From contig JAMLHC010000005.1 in the NCBI GenBank assembly GCA_023957335.1, positions 124,001 to 188,000 on the forward strand: a stretch of 64,000 nucleotides of DNA. The letters are read 5' to 3'. Both the position numbers and the translations under genes were made by a program. Within the stretch, counting starts at the first letter, position 1, and each line of letters begins with the position of its first letter. This document shows, one piece after another, positions 29,280 through 38,444 of this stretch. This stretch comes from Bacteroidota bacterium (GTDB lineage Bacteria; Bacteroidota; Bacteroidia; NS11-12g; UBA955). The notes under the pieces are model-generated. The model searched no databases and was not told the DNA's origin. It was given only the letters and a program-made list of their open reading frames with translations.

Positions 29280-30437
29280 ATGAAAATAAATCAAACAGCA
29301 ATCCGACTATTCATCATACTTCCAATTTTATGCATAACGTTTGGACTCAATGCCCAAAGTAAAAAAAATAAAAAGAAGAATGAGAAAACAAGCACTTCCT
29401 TTGTTGTGACAGGAAAAATTCATGGTGTAATCCAAAAAGAACAAATTATGCTCGGAGAGTTGTATCAAAATAAAGTAACTCCTTTTGATACCACAATACT
29501 CAATATGACAGATTCTTCATTTGAGTTTCAAGGCGAAGTAATCGAAGATATAGTTGTTTATCTTATACTGAGTCAGTCAACAGTAGTACCATTCATTGTT
29601 TCCGGTGGTTCAAATCACAATTTTGATATTTATCTTACATCACAAGGCATTGAATTTGAAGTGTCGGGGAAAAAGTCCGAAAGATCACAGAAAATTCGTA
29701 ATTTTTTGGAAGAATACTCCAAAACAGAATATTCAATGCAGTCTATTGAGAACATGTTTAAATCCGGCAAAGTGGAGATAGATAAGGCTTCTGCTATGGA
29801 AGCGGAGTATTATCGATTAATGAATCAATCCAAATTATCTCAGGAGATGATGCTTGCTGATTCAACTAATCCCTTGGGTGCATATTTTGTATTGAATGCA
29901 TTTATTGAAACTCCTACTAAGACAGATTTTGACAAAGTTTTTAAGGTATTTGAACTTGGTGCACCACAGTCTAAATATATTATTGATTTGCAAAACAGGT
30001 ATAATATTGAGAAAAGCACAATGATAGGGGAGATAGCACCGAATATTTCCCTGCCTAATCCGAATGGGGATACAATCGAACTCTATTCACTCAGAGGAAA
30101 ATTAGTGTTAATAGACTTCTGGGCTTCGTGGTGCGGACCTTGTCGGATGGAAAATCCTAATAATAAAAGGATGTATGAAAAATATGCATCTAAAGGTTTT
30201 GAAATATATGCTGTCAGTTTAGATCGAACAAAGAATGATTGGACTAAAACCATTGCCTCAGACGGGTTGTCTTGGATTCATGTGAGTGATTTGGCATATT
30301 GGAACAGCGCACCGGCAAAGATGTATAAAATACATTCAATTCCCGCTACATATTTACTTGATAAAGATGGAAGGATATTAGCCAAAAACTTGCGTGGACA
30401 AGAATTAGAACAGTTTTTAGATAACTATTTCAAATAG
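29280..30437 (+). CDS. TlpA/ResA-type thioredoxin protein with N-terminal DUF4369-like domain
   Basis: 385 residues from the ATG at 29280. A signal peptide (LFIILPILCITFGLNAQ) exports it to the periplasm. The first 220 residues resemble the DUF4369 domain that precedes many Bacteroidota thioredoxins; the C-terminal 140 form the thioredoxin domain with the redox pair Cys285 and Cys288 in FWASWCGPCRMENP and a cis-proline in SIPATYLLDKDG. Likely a disulfide reductase for periplasmic proteins or cytochrome maturation; the client is unknown. Confidence 0.88.
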   Translation: MKINQTAIRLFIILPILCITFGLNAQSKKNKKKNEKTSTSFVVTGKIHGVIQKEQIMLGELYQNKVTPFDTTILNMTDSSFEFQGEVIEDIVVYLILSQSTVVPFIVSGGSNHNFDIYLTSQGIEFEVSGKKSERSQKIRNFLEEYSKTEYSMQSIENMFKSGKVEIDKASAMEAEYYRLMNQSKLSQEMMLADSTNPLGAYFVLNAFIETPTKTDFDKVFKVFELGAPQSKYIIDLQNRYNIEKSTMIGEIAPNISLPNPNGDTIELYSLRGKLVLIDFWASWCGPCRMENPNNKRMYEKYASKGFEIYAVSLDRTKNDWTKTIASDGLSWIHVSDLAYWNSAPAKMYKIHSIPATYLLDKDGRILAKNLRGQELEQFLDNYFK

Positions 30438-30521
30438 AGTTGCTGATAATGTTTTTCTTAATCACGTGTGTATCTAAACTTAGACGCTGTGAATTAAGTG
30501 TTAATGTTTCAAAAAAAAAAC

Positions 30522-30552
30522 TTTGCAATATCAAATTTGACATATAACTTTG
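30522..30552 (+). promoter_or_regulatory. Full Bacteroidota promoter (TTTG-N19-TAACTTTG) of the small lipoprotein gene
   Basis: A -33 TTTG at 30522-30525 and a -7 TAACTTTG at 30545-30552, separated by 19 bp, the canonical spacing. The ATG is 21 bp downstream. This is one of the two best promoter matches in the window and suggests strong expression. Confidence 0.7.
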
Positions 30553-30573
30553 CAAGCCTAAATAAAACAAAAA

Positions 30574-30801
30574 ATGAAAAAATTATTTTTAGTATTTGCA
30601 TTTGTTTCTATCGCTGCTTTTACTGCATGTAACTCAGCAGAAACTACTACTGAACCAGAAGCAACAGAGGAAACAACTACTCCAACTGAAGAAGCTGCTC
30701 CTGTTGAAGCTGCACCTGCAACTGAAACTGCACCTGCAACTGAAACTGCACCTGCAACTGAGGATGCTCCTGCAACCGAAGCTGCTCCTGCTACAAAGTA
30801 G
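30574..30801 (+). CDS. Small Thr/Glu/Ala/Pro-repeat lipoprotein
   Basis: 75 residues. A lipoprotein signal with Cys19 in AAFTACNS is followed by a low-complexity tail of ATETAP/ATEAAP-like hexapeptides running to the C-terminus. The repeat is also visible in the DNA as an 18-bp tandem unit around 30706-30795. No catalytic domain. It has its own canonical promoter and a strong terminator, so it is a short, monocistronic and probably abundant envelope lipoprotein, perhaps a flexible surface tether. The repeat makes a second frame (30596-30808) look open, but that one is Leu/Gln/His-rich nonsense. Confidence 0.82.
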   Translation: MKKLFLVFAFVSIAAFTACNSAETTTEPEATEETTTPTEEAAPVEAAPATETAPATETAPATEDAPATEAAPATK

Positions 30802-30822
30802 TCTTTGAAAGACTTCTGTTAG

Positions 30823-30849
30823 AAAAAGCGACTCATTGAGTCGCTTTTT
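30823..30849. terminator. Bidirectional rho-independent terminator
   Basis: Perfect 11-bp stem (AAAAAGCGACT at 30823-30833, AGTCGCTTTTT at 30839-30849) with a 5-base loop and T-run on the plus side and A-run on the other. It ends the small lipoprotein transcript and, in the other direction, could end rsgA, whose stop is 6 bp away. Confidence 0.88.
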
Positions 30850-30855
30850 TTTTGC

Positions 30856-31788
30856 TTATTCAAATATGTTCTCTCCGTGGATTATACCAATATAACCATT
30901 GTAGCGTCCACTATCTATTTCTCCTTTATCAACGGCTTGAATGATTGCACATTCCGGTTCATTGATATGTAAACAATCCTTAAATTTACATTGACTTGCT
31001 ATTGTCCTGAACTCCGGATAGTATTGTCCCAACTCTTGTTTATTAATATCTATAATGCCAAAATCTCTTATTCCGGGTGTATCAATAATTGAAGTATCGC
31101 TATCAAGAATATGCATTTCTGCAAATGTTGTTGTGTGCTTTCCTTTTAAGTATTTTTCTGAAAGATGGTTGGTCTTAATATTAAGTTCGGGGTTTAATCG
31201 GTTGATAATGGTGGATTTGCCTGCTCCGGAATGTCCACATATTAAACTTGCCTTTCCTTGTATTAAGTGTTTTAATTTGAAAATATTCTCCCCTTGCAAA
31301 GCATCAATTTTAATGGTTTGGTAACCTATGGAATTGTATAAAGATTCAAAAATTTTCAGTTGAGCTAATTCTTCATCAGTAAGAATGTCAACCTTGTTAA
31401 ATATGATGAGAGCAGGAATATGATAGGCTTCGGCAGTAATCAAAATTCGGTCAAGAAAACCTTGTGAAGTAGTAGGGGTGGTGAATGTAAAAACCGGCAT
31501 TACCAAATCAATATTGGAGGCAATAATTTGAAATTGACTGGATAGTTTATTTGATTTTCTGACAATATAATTGTTCCGAATATGTAATTTCCCAATTATC
31601 CCATACTCATTGCCTTTATTATCTTGTTCTAATGTAAAATCAACTCTGTCACCAACAGCCAATGGATTGGTGGACTTGTAATCAGGCAATCTAAATTTAC
31701 CTCTGATTCTGCATTGAAACACCAAATCAGTATTTGTATCTTTGACTAAATACCACGATCCGGTTGATTTAATTACAATGCCTTCCAT
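30856..31788 (-). CDS. rsgA: Ribosome small subunit-dependent GTPase A
   Basis: 310 residues from the ATG at 31788. Circularly permuted GTPase in 30S subunit maturation: OB-fold first, then the G4 motif IIFNKVDIL before G1 GHSGAGKSTIINRL and G3 DTPGIRDFG, and a C-terminal zinc knuckle CKFKDCLHINEPEC. A longer frame begins at 31812, but that start would sit inside the rplS terminator stem, so 31788 is chosen. Downstream of rplS on the same strand but separated by that terminator. Confidence 0.96.
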   Translation of the reverse strand: MEGIVIKSTGSWYLVKDTNTDLVFQCRIRGKFRLPDYKSTNPLAVGDRVDFTLEQDNKGNEYGIIGKLHIRNNYIVRKSNKLSSQFQIIASNIDLVMPVFTFTTPTTSQGFLDRILITAEAYHIPALIIFNKVDILTDEELAQLKIFESLYNSIGYQTIKIDALQGENIFKLKHLIQGKASLICGHSGAGKSTIINRLNPELNIKTNHLSEKYLKGKHTTTFAEMHILDSDTSIIDTPGIRDFGIIDINKQELGQYYPEFRTIASQCKFKDCLHINEPECAIIQAVDKGEIDSGRYNGYIGIIHGENIFE

Positions 31789-31795
31789 TACTAAA

Positions 31796-31829
31796 ATAAA
31801 AAGGTCGGTCAAAGATAGTTGACCGACCT
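31796..31829 (-). terminator. Rho-independent terminator of rplS
   Basis: Perfect 11-bp inverted repeat (AGGTCGGTCAA at 31802-31812, TTGACCGACCT at 31819-31829, 6-base loop). The A-rich run on its left reads as a T-run on the minus strand, the rplS direction. Confidence 0.85.
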
Positions 31830-31857
31830 CATATTGCCTTTATCAAAAGGAATATAA

Positions 31858-32202
31858 TTAAATTTTTTCTTTAATACGAGCGTTCTTACCGGTTAGGTTT
31901 CTTAGATAGAAAATCTTAGCTCTTCTAACTTTTCCCTTTTTCATAAGCTCAATCTTTGCAATTTTAGGGCTCTGAACCGGAAATATTCTTTCCACACCAA
32001 CACCATTAGATATTTTTCTAACAGTAAAAGTTTCAGTTGCACCTTCTCCATTTCTTTGAATTACGTCACCTTGAAAAATTTGAGGTCTTTCTTTGTTTCC
32101 TTCTTTAATTATATAGTGTACCGCTACTTTATCACCTGCTTTAAAATCAGGAAGATCAGTTCTTAATTCGTGAATTTCCAAGTTCTTAATAACGTTGCTC
32201 AT
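31858..32202 (-). CDS. rplS: 50S ribosomal protein L19
   Basis: 114 residues, full length. L19 sits at the 30S-50S interface. Recognisable by [59 protein letters not shown] and [14 protein letters not shown]. Flanked by a -7 box upstream and a terminator downstream, so monocistronic; not linked here to rpsP/rimM/trmD as in many bacteria. Confidence 0.98.
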   Translation of the reverse strand: MSNVIKNLEIHELRTDLPDFKAGDKVAVHYIIKEGNKERPQIFQGDVIQRNGEGATETFTVRKISNGVGVERIFPVQSPKIAKIELMKKGKVRRAKIFYLRNLTGKNARIKEKI

Positions 32203-32225
32203 TTTATCTTCTTTTTATGGGGCTG

Positions 32226-32254
32226 CAAAGGTAAGAAAAAGCTGCTTATTCAAA
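32226..32254 (-). promoter_or_regulatory. Promoter of rplS
   Basis: On the minus strand: TACCTTTG (32226-32233) preceded by TTTG (32251-32254) with a 17-bp spacer, slightly shorter than usual. The ATG is 23 bp downstream. Confidence 0.55.
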
Positions 32255-32295
32255 AACAATTTTATCAAACTTATTTACAGTATTTTTTTTGTGTC

Positions 32296-32694
32296 TTAAA
32301 TCTTGGTCTTTACTATCATTGCTCTTGGAAACGAGTCCTTGCATTTATATAATAGTGCTACTGCTTCTGCTCTTGTTAGAAATGTTCCCGCAAATACCTT
32401 GAAATTAGGCTCATACCATTCAACAGTGCAAACATATTTATTGCTGAATTGCGAGTCAAATTTAGATTTTATATTATCGGCAGCAGTTTTGTCATCTGAA
32501 AAGAATAGTTGAATGGTAAAACCATCTCTTGTTTTAGCATTAGGCTTTAACCGATCACTCTTTTGACTCTCTTGTGCTGCAATTAATTCTGTTGGTTTGA
32601 CAATGTCTCCACTGTGCTCAAATACCCATGCAGATGCTATTAAAGTCGTAATACTTAGAAGAATGTAAGATAAAATCGTTTGAGTTTTCTTCAT
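32296..32694 (-). CDS. SPOR-like domain protein with N-terminal membrane anchor
   Basis: 132 residues from the ATG at 32694. An N-terminal hydrophobic helix (TILSYILLSITTLIASAWVF) is followed by a linker and a C-terminal 70-residue domain with the SPOR pattern: GFTIQLFFSDDKTAADNI, then WYEPNFKVFAGTFLTRAEAVALL. SPOR domains bind denuded septal peptidoglycan; that role is inferred. Located 58 bp after secA on the same strand. A start at 32718 is possible but adds a weak leader. Confidence 0.8.
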   Translation of the reverse strand: MKKTQTILSYILLSITTLIASAWVFEHSGDIVKPTELIAAQESQKSDRLKPNAKTRDGFTIQLFFSDDKTAADNIKSKFDSQFSNKYVCTVEWYEPNFKVFAGTFLTRAEAVALLYKCKDSFPRAMIVKTKI

Positions 32695-32752
32695 TTGAAT
32701 TAATGCAAATATAGACAAGTATTAATCAAACACAATGCCACCTGTAAATTGC

Positions 32753-35700
32753 CTATGCACCATGGCAATTTTTATATTTCTTGCCACTTCCACACGGACA
32801 CAGGTCATTTCTGCCCACTAACTTCTCTGACTTGATGGGCGCTGTTGCAACACGTTCTTGTTGTTGATTTGTCTGTGCATTAGTTGACACATTTTCTTCT
32901 CTTGAAGTTTTTAATGCCGGTGTTGCTGGTCGTCTTTCCTGTCTCGCTTCTCTTACATTATGGTCATTTCCTCCATCAATTCTGGCTTTAAATAAGTAAG
33001 ATATAACATTGTTGTTCATCCTGCCCATAAATGATTGGAATAAATTGAATGACTCTAACTTATAAATAAGTAAAGGGTCTTTTTGTTCGAAGACCGCATT
33101 GTTTGAAGTCTGTTTCAAATCGTCTAATTCCCTCAAGTGGTCTTTCCATTCATCGTCTATGGTCGCTAATGTGATGGATTTTTCAAAACTCTTAATTAAC
33201 TCTCTTCCGTTTGAATTGAATACTTCATTCAGGGTTACAACAACCCCCATTTGTTTCATACCGTCAGAAAAAGGAACCATCACATTTTCAACCGTATTGC
33301 CTTCATTCTTAAATATTCTTTCAAGAACAGGCAGTGCGACAGAAATAATGGATTCATTTTTTTGCTGATAAGATTTGATGGCAGATTGAAAAACTTCGAT
33401 CGTGATATCGTCTTCTCGATTTTGTTTGAAATCCTCTTCGGAAATTTCAATGTCTATCGCAAGGGATTTATATAGTTCAAATTTAAATCCCTCAAAATCA
33501 TCATCCTCTTTAAAGATATGCACTTTGTCTGCCAGCCAATCATAGAGCATATTTTGAATATCAATCTCAATTTTAGTTCCGAACAACGCATTTTTTCTTC
33601 TAGCATAGATAACGGTTCTTTGTTTGTTCATCACGTCATCATATTCTAATAATCGTTTACGTATTCCAAAGTTGTTTTGTTCTACCTTCTTTTGAGCTCT
33701 TTCGATGTTTTTGCTGAGCATGCTGTGTTGCAACACTTCGCCTTCCTTATAACCCAAACGGTCCATAACTCTTGATGCACGTTCAGAACCGAAAAGTCGC
33801 ATTAAGTTATCTTCCAAAGAAACAAAGAACTGGGAAGAACCCGGATCTCCTTGTCGTCCTGCACGTCCGCGTAACTGTCTGTCAACCCTACGAGATTCAT
33901 GTCTTTCTGTACCGAGAATGGCTAATCCGCCTGACTTCTTAACTTCTTCTGTAATTTTAATGTCGGTACCACGTCCTGCCATATTTGTTGCAATTGTTAC
34001 AGCACTTGGCTTGCCAGCTTCAGCTATAATCTCCGCTTCACGCTGATGTTGTTTTGCATTTAATACATTGTGGCGGATTTTGCGCATGGTAAGCATTCTT
34101 GCTAACAATTCCGATATCTCAACCGATGTAGTGCCGACAAGAACCGGTCTGCCTTGCTGTGTTAGTTCCACAATATGTTCAATCACAGCATTGAATTTTT
34201 CACGGGTAGTTTTGTAGAGTAAATCCTGTAAGTCATTTCTGACAATGGGCTTATTGGTAGGTATCACAACTACATCTAACTTATAAATTTCCCAAAATTC
34301 ACCGGCTTCGGTTTCAGCTGTACCTGTCATACCTGATAGCTTGTGGTACATTCTGAAATAATTCTGCAATGTAATTGTAGCATAAGTTTGAGTTGCTGCT
34401 TCAATTTTTACATTTTCTTTTGCTTCAATTGCTTGGTGTAAGCCGTCTGAGTATCTTCTTCCATCAAGTACACGACCGGTCTGTTCGTCAACAATCTTAA
34501 CTTTGCCTTCTTGAACAATGTACTCAATATCTCGTTCAAATAGGGTATAGGCTTTTAATAACTGATGAACGGCATGCAAGCGCTCAGACTTGACAGAGAA
34601 GTTTCTAAGGATTGTGTCTTTCTTTTGAAGTTTATCTTTTTCTTCAAGTCCACTTTTGTCTAAGTCTGCCAAATCAGAACCCAAGTCAGGCATGATGAAG
34701 AAATCGGGTTCTTCTCCAGATTTTGTCATGGTTTCAATACCTCTGTCAGTCAGTTCAATGGTGTTATTTTTTTCGTCAATGACAAATAGTAAACCTTCAT
34801 CTACAATATGCATGTGTTTTTCTTGATCCTGCAAATAGTAGTTCTCGGTTTTTGTCAATAGTGTCCTGAGACCGGGTTCACTTAAGTATTTTATTAAAGC
34901 TTTATTTTTAGGTAATCCTCTATGACATCGTAACAAAGCCAAGCCACCTTCTTTCTCACCGGTTTTACCTTCGCCTATCAAGCGTTTAGCCTCAACAAGG
35001 GTGTTGGTGATATTCTTGCGTTGTAATTCATATAGTGCAGCAATACGGGGTTTGAGTGCATCAAACTCTTGTTGATTTCCTTTGGGGACAGGACCGGATA
35101 TAATCAAAGGCGTTCTGGCATCATCAATCAATACAGAGTCAACCTCGTCAACCATGGCAAAGTGAAGTTTGCCTTGTACGAGTTCTTCCGGTGTATGGGA
35201 CATATTGTCTCTTAAATAGTCAAAACCGAACTCATTGTTTGTTCCGTAAACAATATCGCATGCATAAGCCTTTTTCCTTTCCGGTGAATTGGGTCTGTGA
35301 AAGTCAATACAATCAACACTAAGACCATGAAACTGGAAAATTGGTCTGTTCCATTCGCAGTCCCTTTTTGCCAAATAATCATTTACTGTAATGACGTGAA
35401 CACCGCGTCCGCCAAGAGCATTCAAATAAGAGGGAAGGGTAGAAACCAATGTTTTTCCTTCTCCTGTTGCCATTTCAGCTATCTTACCCTGGTGTAGAAC
35501 TACTCCGCCTATAAGTTGAACATCATAATGAATCATGTTCCACTTAATCATTGACCCGGCAGCTTCCCATTCATTTTGATAGTAAGCTTTGCTGCCATTA
35601 ATACTAACATAGTTATGTCGAGTAGCAATTTCTCTGTCCCAGTCACTGGCGGTAACTTCTATCTTATCATTTTCTGCAAATCTTTTGGCGGTATCTTTAA

Positions 35701-36055
35701 CAATAGCAAATGCTTGAGGAAGTATTTCCAACAATACTTCTTCTAATTTTGTGTCGCGTTCTTTCTCTAAGGTGTCTATGCGCGCATATAGAGCATCCTT
35801 TTCATCGAGACTCTCAAAAGGCAACTCGTCAATTTGTTTTTTACAATCAATGACTTCATCGTCAATTCCTTTAAGGGATTCTTTTATATACTCTTTGAGT
35901 TCAGCCGTTTTGGCTCGGAGTTCATCATTGCTTAGATTTTTATATTCTTCAAAATATTCATTAATCCTTGCTACATAAGGTTCCAGTTCTTTAACATCTC
36001 GTTCTGATTTGTTTCCGAAAACTTTTCCTAAACCTTTTAAAATTCCATTAAACAT
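32753..36055 (-). CDS. secA: Preprotein translocase ATPase SecA
   Basis: 1100 residues, the enlarged Bacteroidota form (E. coli has 901). ATP-driven motor that pushes preproteins through SecYEG. Visible: MATGEGKTLVSTLPSYL (Walker A), VDEVDSVLIDDARTPLIISG (DEAD-like box), ATNMAGRGTDIKI and RRVDRQLRGRAGRQGDPG helicase motifs, and a C-terminal zinc motif GRNDLCPCGSGKKYKNCHG. The Lys/Glu-rich insertion near residues 50-100 explains part of the extra length. It serves the T9SS cargo of this window, which need Sec export first. Confidence 0.98.
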   Translation of the reverse strand: MFNGILKGLGKVFGNKSERDVKELEPYVARINEYFEEYKNLSNDELRAKTAELKEYIKESLKGIDDEVIDCKKQIDELPFESLDEKDALYARIDTLEKERDTKLEEVLLEILPQAFAIVKDTAKRFAENDKIEVTASDWDREIATRHNYVSINGSKAYYQNEWEAAGSMIKWNMIHYDVQLIGGVVLHQGKIAEMATGEGKTLVSTLPSYLNALGGRGVHVITVNDYLAKRDCEWNRPIFQFHGLSVDCIDFHRPNSPERKKAYACDIVYGTNNEFGFDYLRDNMSHTPEELVQGKLHFAMVDEVDSVLIDDARTPLIISGPVPKGNQQEFDALKPRIAALYELQRKNITNTLVEAKRLIGEGKTGEKEGGLALLRCHRGLPKNKALIKYLSEPGLRTLLTKTENYYLQDQEKHMHIVDEGLLFVIDEKNNTIELTDRGIETMTKSGEEPDFFIMPDLGSDLADLDKSGLEEKDKLQKKDTILRNFSVKSERLHAVHQLLKAYTLFERDIEYIVQEGKVKIVDEQTGRVLDGRRYSDGLHQAIEAKENVKIEAATQTYATITLQNYFRMYHKLSGMTGTAETEAGEFWEIYKLDVVVIPTNKPIVRNDLQDLLYKTTREKFNAVIEHIVELTQQGRPVLVGTTSVEISELLARMLTMRKIRHNVLNAKQHQREAEIIAEAGKPSAVTIATNMAGRGTDIKITEEVKKSGGLAILGTERHESRRVDRQLRGRAGRQGDPGSSQFFVSLEDNLMRLFGSERASRVMDRLGYKEGEVLQHSMLSKNIERAQKKVEQNNFGIRKRLLEYDDVMNKQRTVIYARRKNALFGTKIEIDIQNMLYDWLADKVHIFKEDDDFEGFKFELYKSLAIDIEISEEDFKQNREDDITIEVFQSAIKSYQQKNESIISVALPVLERIFKNEGNTVENVMVPFSDGMKQMGVVVTLNEVFNSNGRELIKSFEKSITLATIDDEWKDHLRELDDLKQTSNNAVFEQKDPLLIYKLESFNLFQSFMGRMNNNVISYLFKARIDGGNDHNVREARQERRPATPALKTSREENVSTNAQTNQQQERVATAPIKSEKLVGRNDLCPCGSGKKYKNCHGA

Positions 36056-36097
36056 ATAGTGTGTTATATCTGTGTTTTCCCAATTTTAAGGGACTTG

Positions 36098-36105
36098 CAA
36101 AAGTA
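36098..36105 (-). promoter_or_regulatory. Bacteroidota -7 box for secA
   Basis: TACTTTTG on the minus strand (TAnnTTTG), 42 bp upstream of the secA ATG. Confidence 0.4.
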
Positions 36106-36236
36106 GTTGATTCACACAAATAAATAAAGGAACTCGGAATAAAACTATAGGAAAAAATAAATGGTTTTATAGAAAAAAAGGCAGGACGATTGTTTTTTAT
36201 CAAGGCACGTATGCATTAGGAATGCAAGATTATCTG

Positions 36237-37112
36237 TCAATCCAACACCCCAAATTTACCATTGTTGAAATCATCAATAGCTTCAATAATTTCATTTCGC
36301 GTATTCATTACAAAGGGTCCATGAGCAAATATCGGTTCTCTGAGTGGTTTACCTGCCATTATGAGCACGATGGAATCTTCCATTGCTTCAATAGAAAAGC
36401 TTTCTCCGTCTGTGTTAAATAAAACAAAGTGGTCTGTGGGTACTTCCTCTTCTATATTCACTTTAATGCTGCCTTTGATGACAAGGGCAGCTACAGTATA
36501 GTGTGTAGGAAAAGTGAAAACTGATTTACCGCCTTTGTTCAATTTAGCGTTCTGCAGTTCAACCGGAGAAAAAGTAAATGCAGGTCCTTTGACTCCATTG
36601 TATTCTCCGGCAATTACTTCTACTGTACCCGCATGGTCTGGGAGTTCAACTTTGCCCATTTGTTCTTTTGTGATACTTTGATATTTGGGCTTTTGTTTTT
36701 TATTTTCTTTTGAAAGATTGACCCAAAGTTGTACCATTTGTAGATTTCCACCTTCTTTGCTGAAAGTCTCCTCATGGAATTCTTTATGTAAGATGCCTGA
36801 ACCGGCTGTCATCCATTGAACATCTCCTTCGCCAATGATGCCACCACCTCCTGAGTTGTCATTGTGTTTAATTCTGCCTTTGTAAGCAATGGTTACTGTT
36901 TCAAATCCCTTGTGAGGATGTACTCCCACACCTTTGGGTTCATTGCTTGGTGGAAAATAAAAATCCGCGTTGTAATCAAGTACCAGAAATGGGTCCATGC
37001 GCTGCATGTCTAATCTGAAAGCACCGGGAATAAAATTATGTACACGGAAACCATCACCTACATAATGAGGAGGTTTGGGTGATACAACAATTTCAATGCT
37101 TCTGTTTTTCAT
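36237..37112 (-). CDS. Pirin family protein (bicupin)
   Basis: 291 residues, the common-length pirin. N-terminal cupin ligands are intact: His65 and His67 in GVHPHKGFETVT, and His109 and Glu111 in GILHKEFHEE. The C-terminal cupin contains the typical GKPLREPIFAHGPFVMNT ending. Followed upstream on the same strand by YceI and a Crp-family regulator, a grouping that suggests a shared stress or redox response. Different subtype from the pirin at 425-1156. Confidence 0.92.
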   Translation of the reverse strand: MKNRSIEIVVSPKPPHYVGDGFRVHNFIPGAFRLDMQRMDPFLVLDYNADFYFPPSNEPKGVGVHPHKGFETVTIAYKGRIKHNDNSGGGGIIGEGDVQWMTAGSGILHKEFHEETFSKEGGNLQMVQLWVNLSKENKKQKPKYQSITKEQMGKVELPDHAGTVEVIAGEYNGVKGPAFTFSPVELQNAKLNKGGKSVFTFPTHYTVAALVIKGSIKVNIEEEVPTDHFVLFNTDGESFSIEAMEDSIVLIMAGKPLREPIFAHGPFVMNTRNEIIEAIDDFNNGKFGVLD

Positions 37113-37193
37113 TTGTTTTTTATTTTGAAAACGGGCGCACTATATACGCCCTATTTTTTGTTTGAATAATATTTGGAGAGGGTTTGCGTACAG

Positions 37194-37739
37194 TTATTTG
37201 TTCTTTACAATCTCTGCATCAATTGCTAATTTCACTTCGTCACTTACTACAAGTCCGCCTGTTTCTAACGCTGCGCTCCAACTAAGTCCAAAATCTTGTC
37301 GGTTGATTTTACCATTAAGGGTAAAACCGGCTCTTTCGTTACCGTAAGGATCGTTGACTATGCCTCCAAATTCAGCGTCAAGCGTGATTTCTTTGGACAC
37401 TCCTTTTATTGTTAGGTTGCCGGTAATTTGAAATGTTTCCTCGCTTTTTTTAACAATATTACTGCTTTCAAAGTGAAGGTGTGTGTGGTTGGCTGCATCA
37501 AAGAAATCAGCACTTTTAAGATGCCCGTCTCTTTGTTCGTTATCTGTAAATACTGAATTGGCATCAATATCTACCTTTACTTGTGCAGTAGAAAAATCGT
37601 TTCCTTGTGTAGTAACATCTACATTGAAATTTTGGAATTTTCCTTTTACATTGCTCACGACCATGTGACGAACTCTAAAACCGATTTCACTGTGAACCGG
37701 GTCAATAGACCATTTTGATTGAATTGCTGTGTTGCTCAT
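37194..37739 (-). CDS. YceI family protein
   Basis: 181 residues from the ATG at 37739; the frame remains open to 37787 but a -7 box lies within that extension. YceI proteins form a lipocalin-like barrel that can bind isoprenoid lipids. Typical features: WSIDPVHSEIGFRVRHMVVSNVKG at the N-terminus (given in parts: IDPVHSEIGF, VRHMVVSNVKG), SADFFDAANHTHLHFES, GNLTIKGVSKEITLDAEF and INRQDFGLSW. No signal peptide with this start, so a cytoplasmic form. 81 bp separate it from the pirin gene. Confidence 0.92.
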   Translation of the reverse strand: MSNTAIQSKWSIDPVHSEIGFRVRHMVVSNVKGKFQNFNVDVTTQGNDFSTAQVKVDIDANSVFTDNEQRDGHLKSADFFDAANHTHLHFESSNIVKKSEETFQITGNLTIKGVSKEITLDAEFGGIVNDPYGNERAGFTLNGKINRQDFGLSWSAALETGGLVVSDEVKLAIDAEIVKNK

Positions 37740-37772
37740 AATTTTTAAAATTTTTGTTGTTATTGAATGATG

Positions 37773-37780
37773 CAAAGGTA
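37773..37780 (-). promoter_or_regulatory. Bacteroidota -7 box for yceI
   Basis: TACCTTTG on the minus strand (TAnnTTTG), 33 bp upstream of the ATG at 37739. Argues against the longer yceI frame starting at 37787. Confidence 0.5.
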
Positions 37781-37828
37781 TGAGCACATTTCTCCATGCA
37801 CATTGATGTATGTTAAGAAAACATATAC

Positions 37829-38413
37829 TTACATTTTTTTGTTAGCCATATCTTTTCTGACACGGCTAAGACTTTCAGGAGTAATTCCCAAATATGAGGC
37901 TATCATCCATTGAGGTACACGTTGCATTAGGTCTGGGTAGAGTCTTATAAATTCCAGATAACGGCTTTGTGCATCAGCACCAATCAGCATATTTACCCTG
38001 TTTTGTAAATGACGAATATGATTTTGCAAAAGATAGTCATTGTAGGTTCTGAATTCAGGACTGATAGCTGTTGCATTTTCAAAATAATTAATGTCAAGTA
38101 CTGTGAGCAATGTGTCTTCTATAGCATCAATAAAGTATTCCGATGGTTTATTAAAGTATATGCTGCTTCGGTCACTCACAAACCATGCTTCAGGTGCAAA
38201 TTGGATAATGTGTTCTTTGCCGTTTGAGTCAATAGAATACATGCGCAATAATCCGGATTCTACAAAAAAGGTTTGTTTGCAAATTTCATCTCTCATTTGC
38301 AATAGCTCTCCTTTCTTAACTATTTTGTTGCTCAGACAAGAAGTGCATAATTGCTCTAAATGTGCAGAACGTACTAATGCCTTATCACGCAAATAATCAT
38401 GAAAACTTATCAT
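37829..38413 (-). CDS. Crp/Fnr family transcriptional regulator
   Basis: 194 residues. A cyclic-nucleotide-binding-like beta-roll (about residues 20-125, with GELLQMRDEICKQTFFVESGLL split around residue 45) and a C-terminal helix-turn-helix (VPQWMIASYLGITPESLSRV). No Fnr-type N-terminal cysteine cluster. It is of the short Crp class that often lies next to pirin or YceI genes in Bacteroidota; a plausible, unproven local regulator of the two genes downstream. Confidence 0.9.
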   Translation of the reverse strand: MISFHDYLRDKALVRSAHLEQLCTSCLSNKIVKKGELLQMRDEICKQTFFVESGLLRMYSIDSNGKEHIIQFAPEAWFVSDRSSIYFNKPSEYFIDAIEDTLLTVLDINYFENATAISPEFRTYNDYLLQNHIRHLQNRVNMLIGADAQSRYLEFIRLYPDLMQRVPQWMIASYLGITPESLSRVRKDMANKKM

Positions 38414-38444
38414 TCACTTTGTTTCAATTTAGCCAAACACAGCT

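Noticed and set aside
30596-30808. 70-residue Leu/Gln/His-rich frame
   Set aside because: Shifted frame of the repeat-rich lipoprotein gene; the repeat keeps it open.
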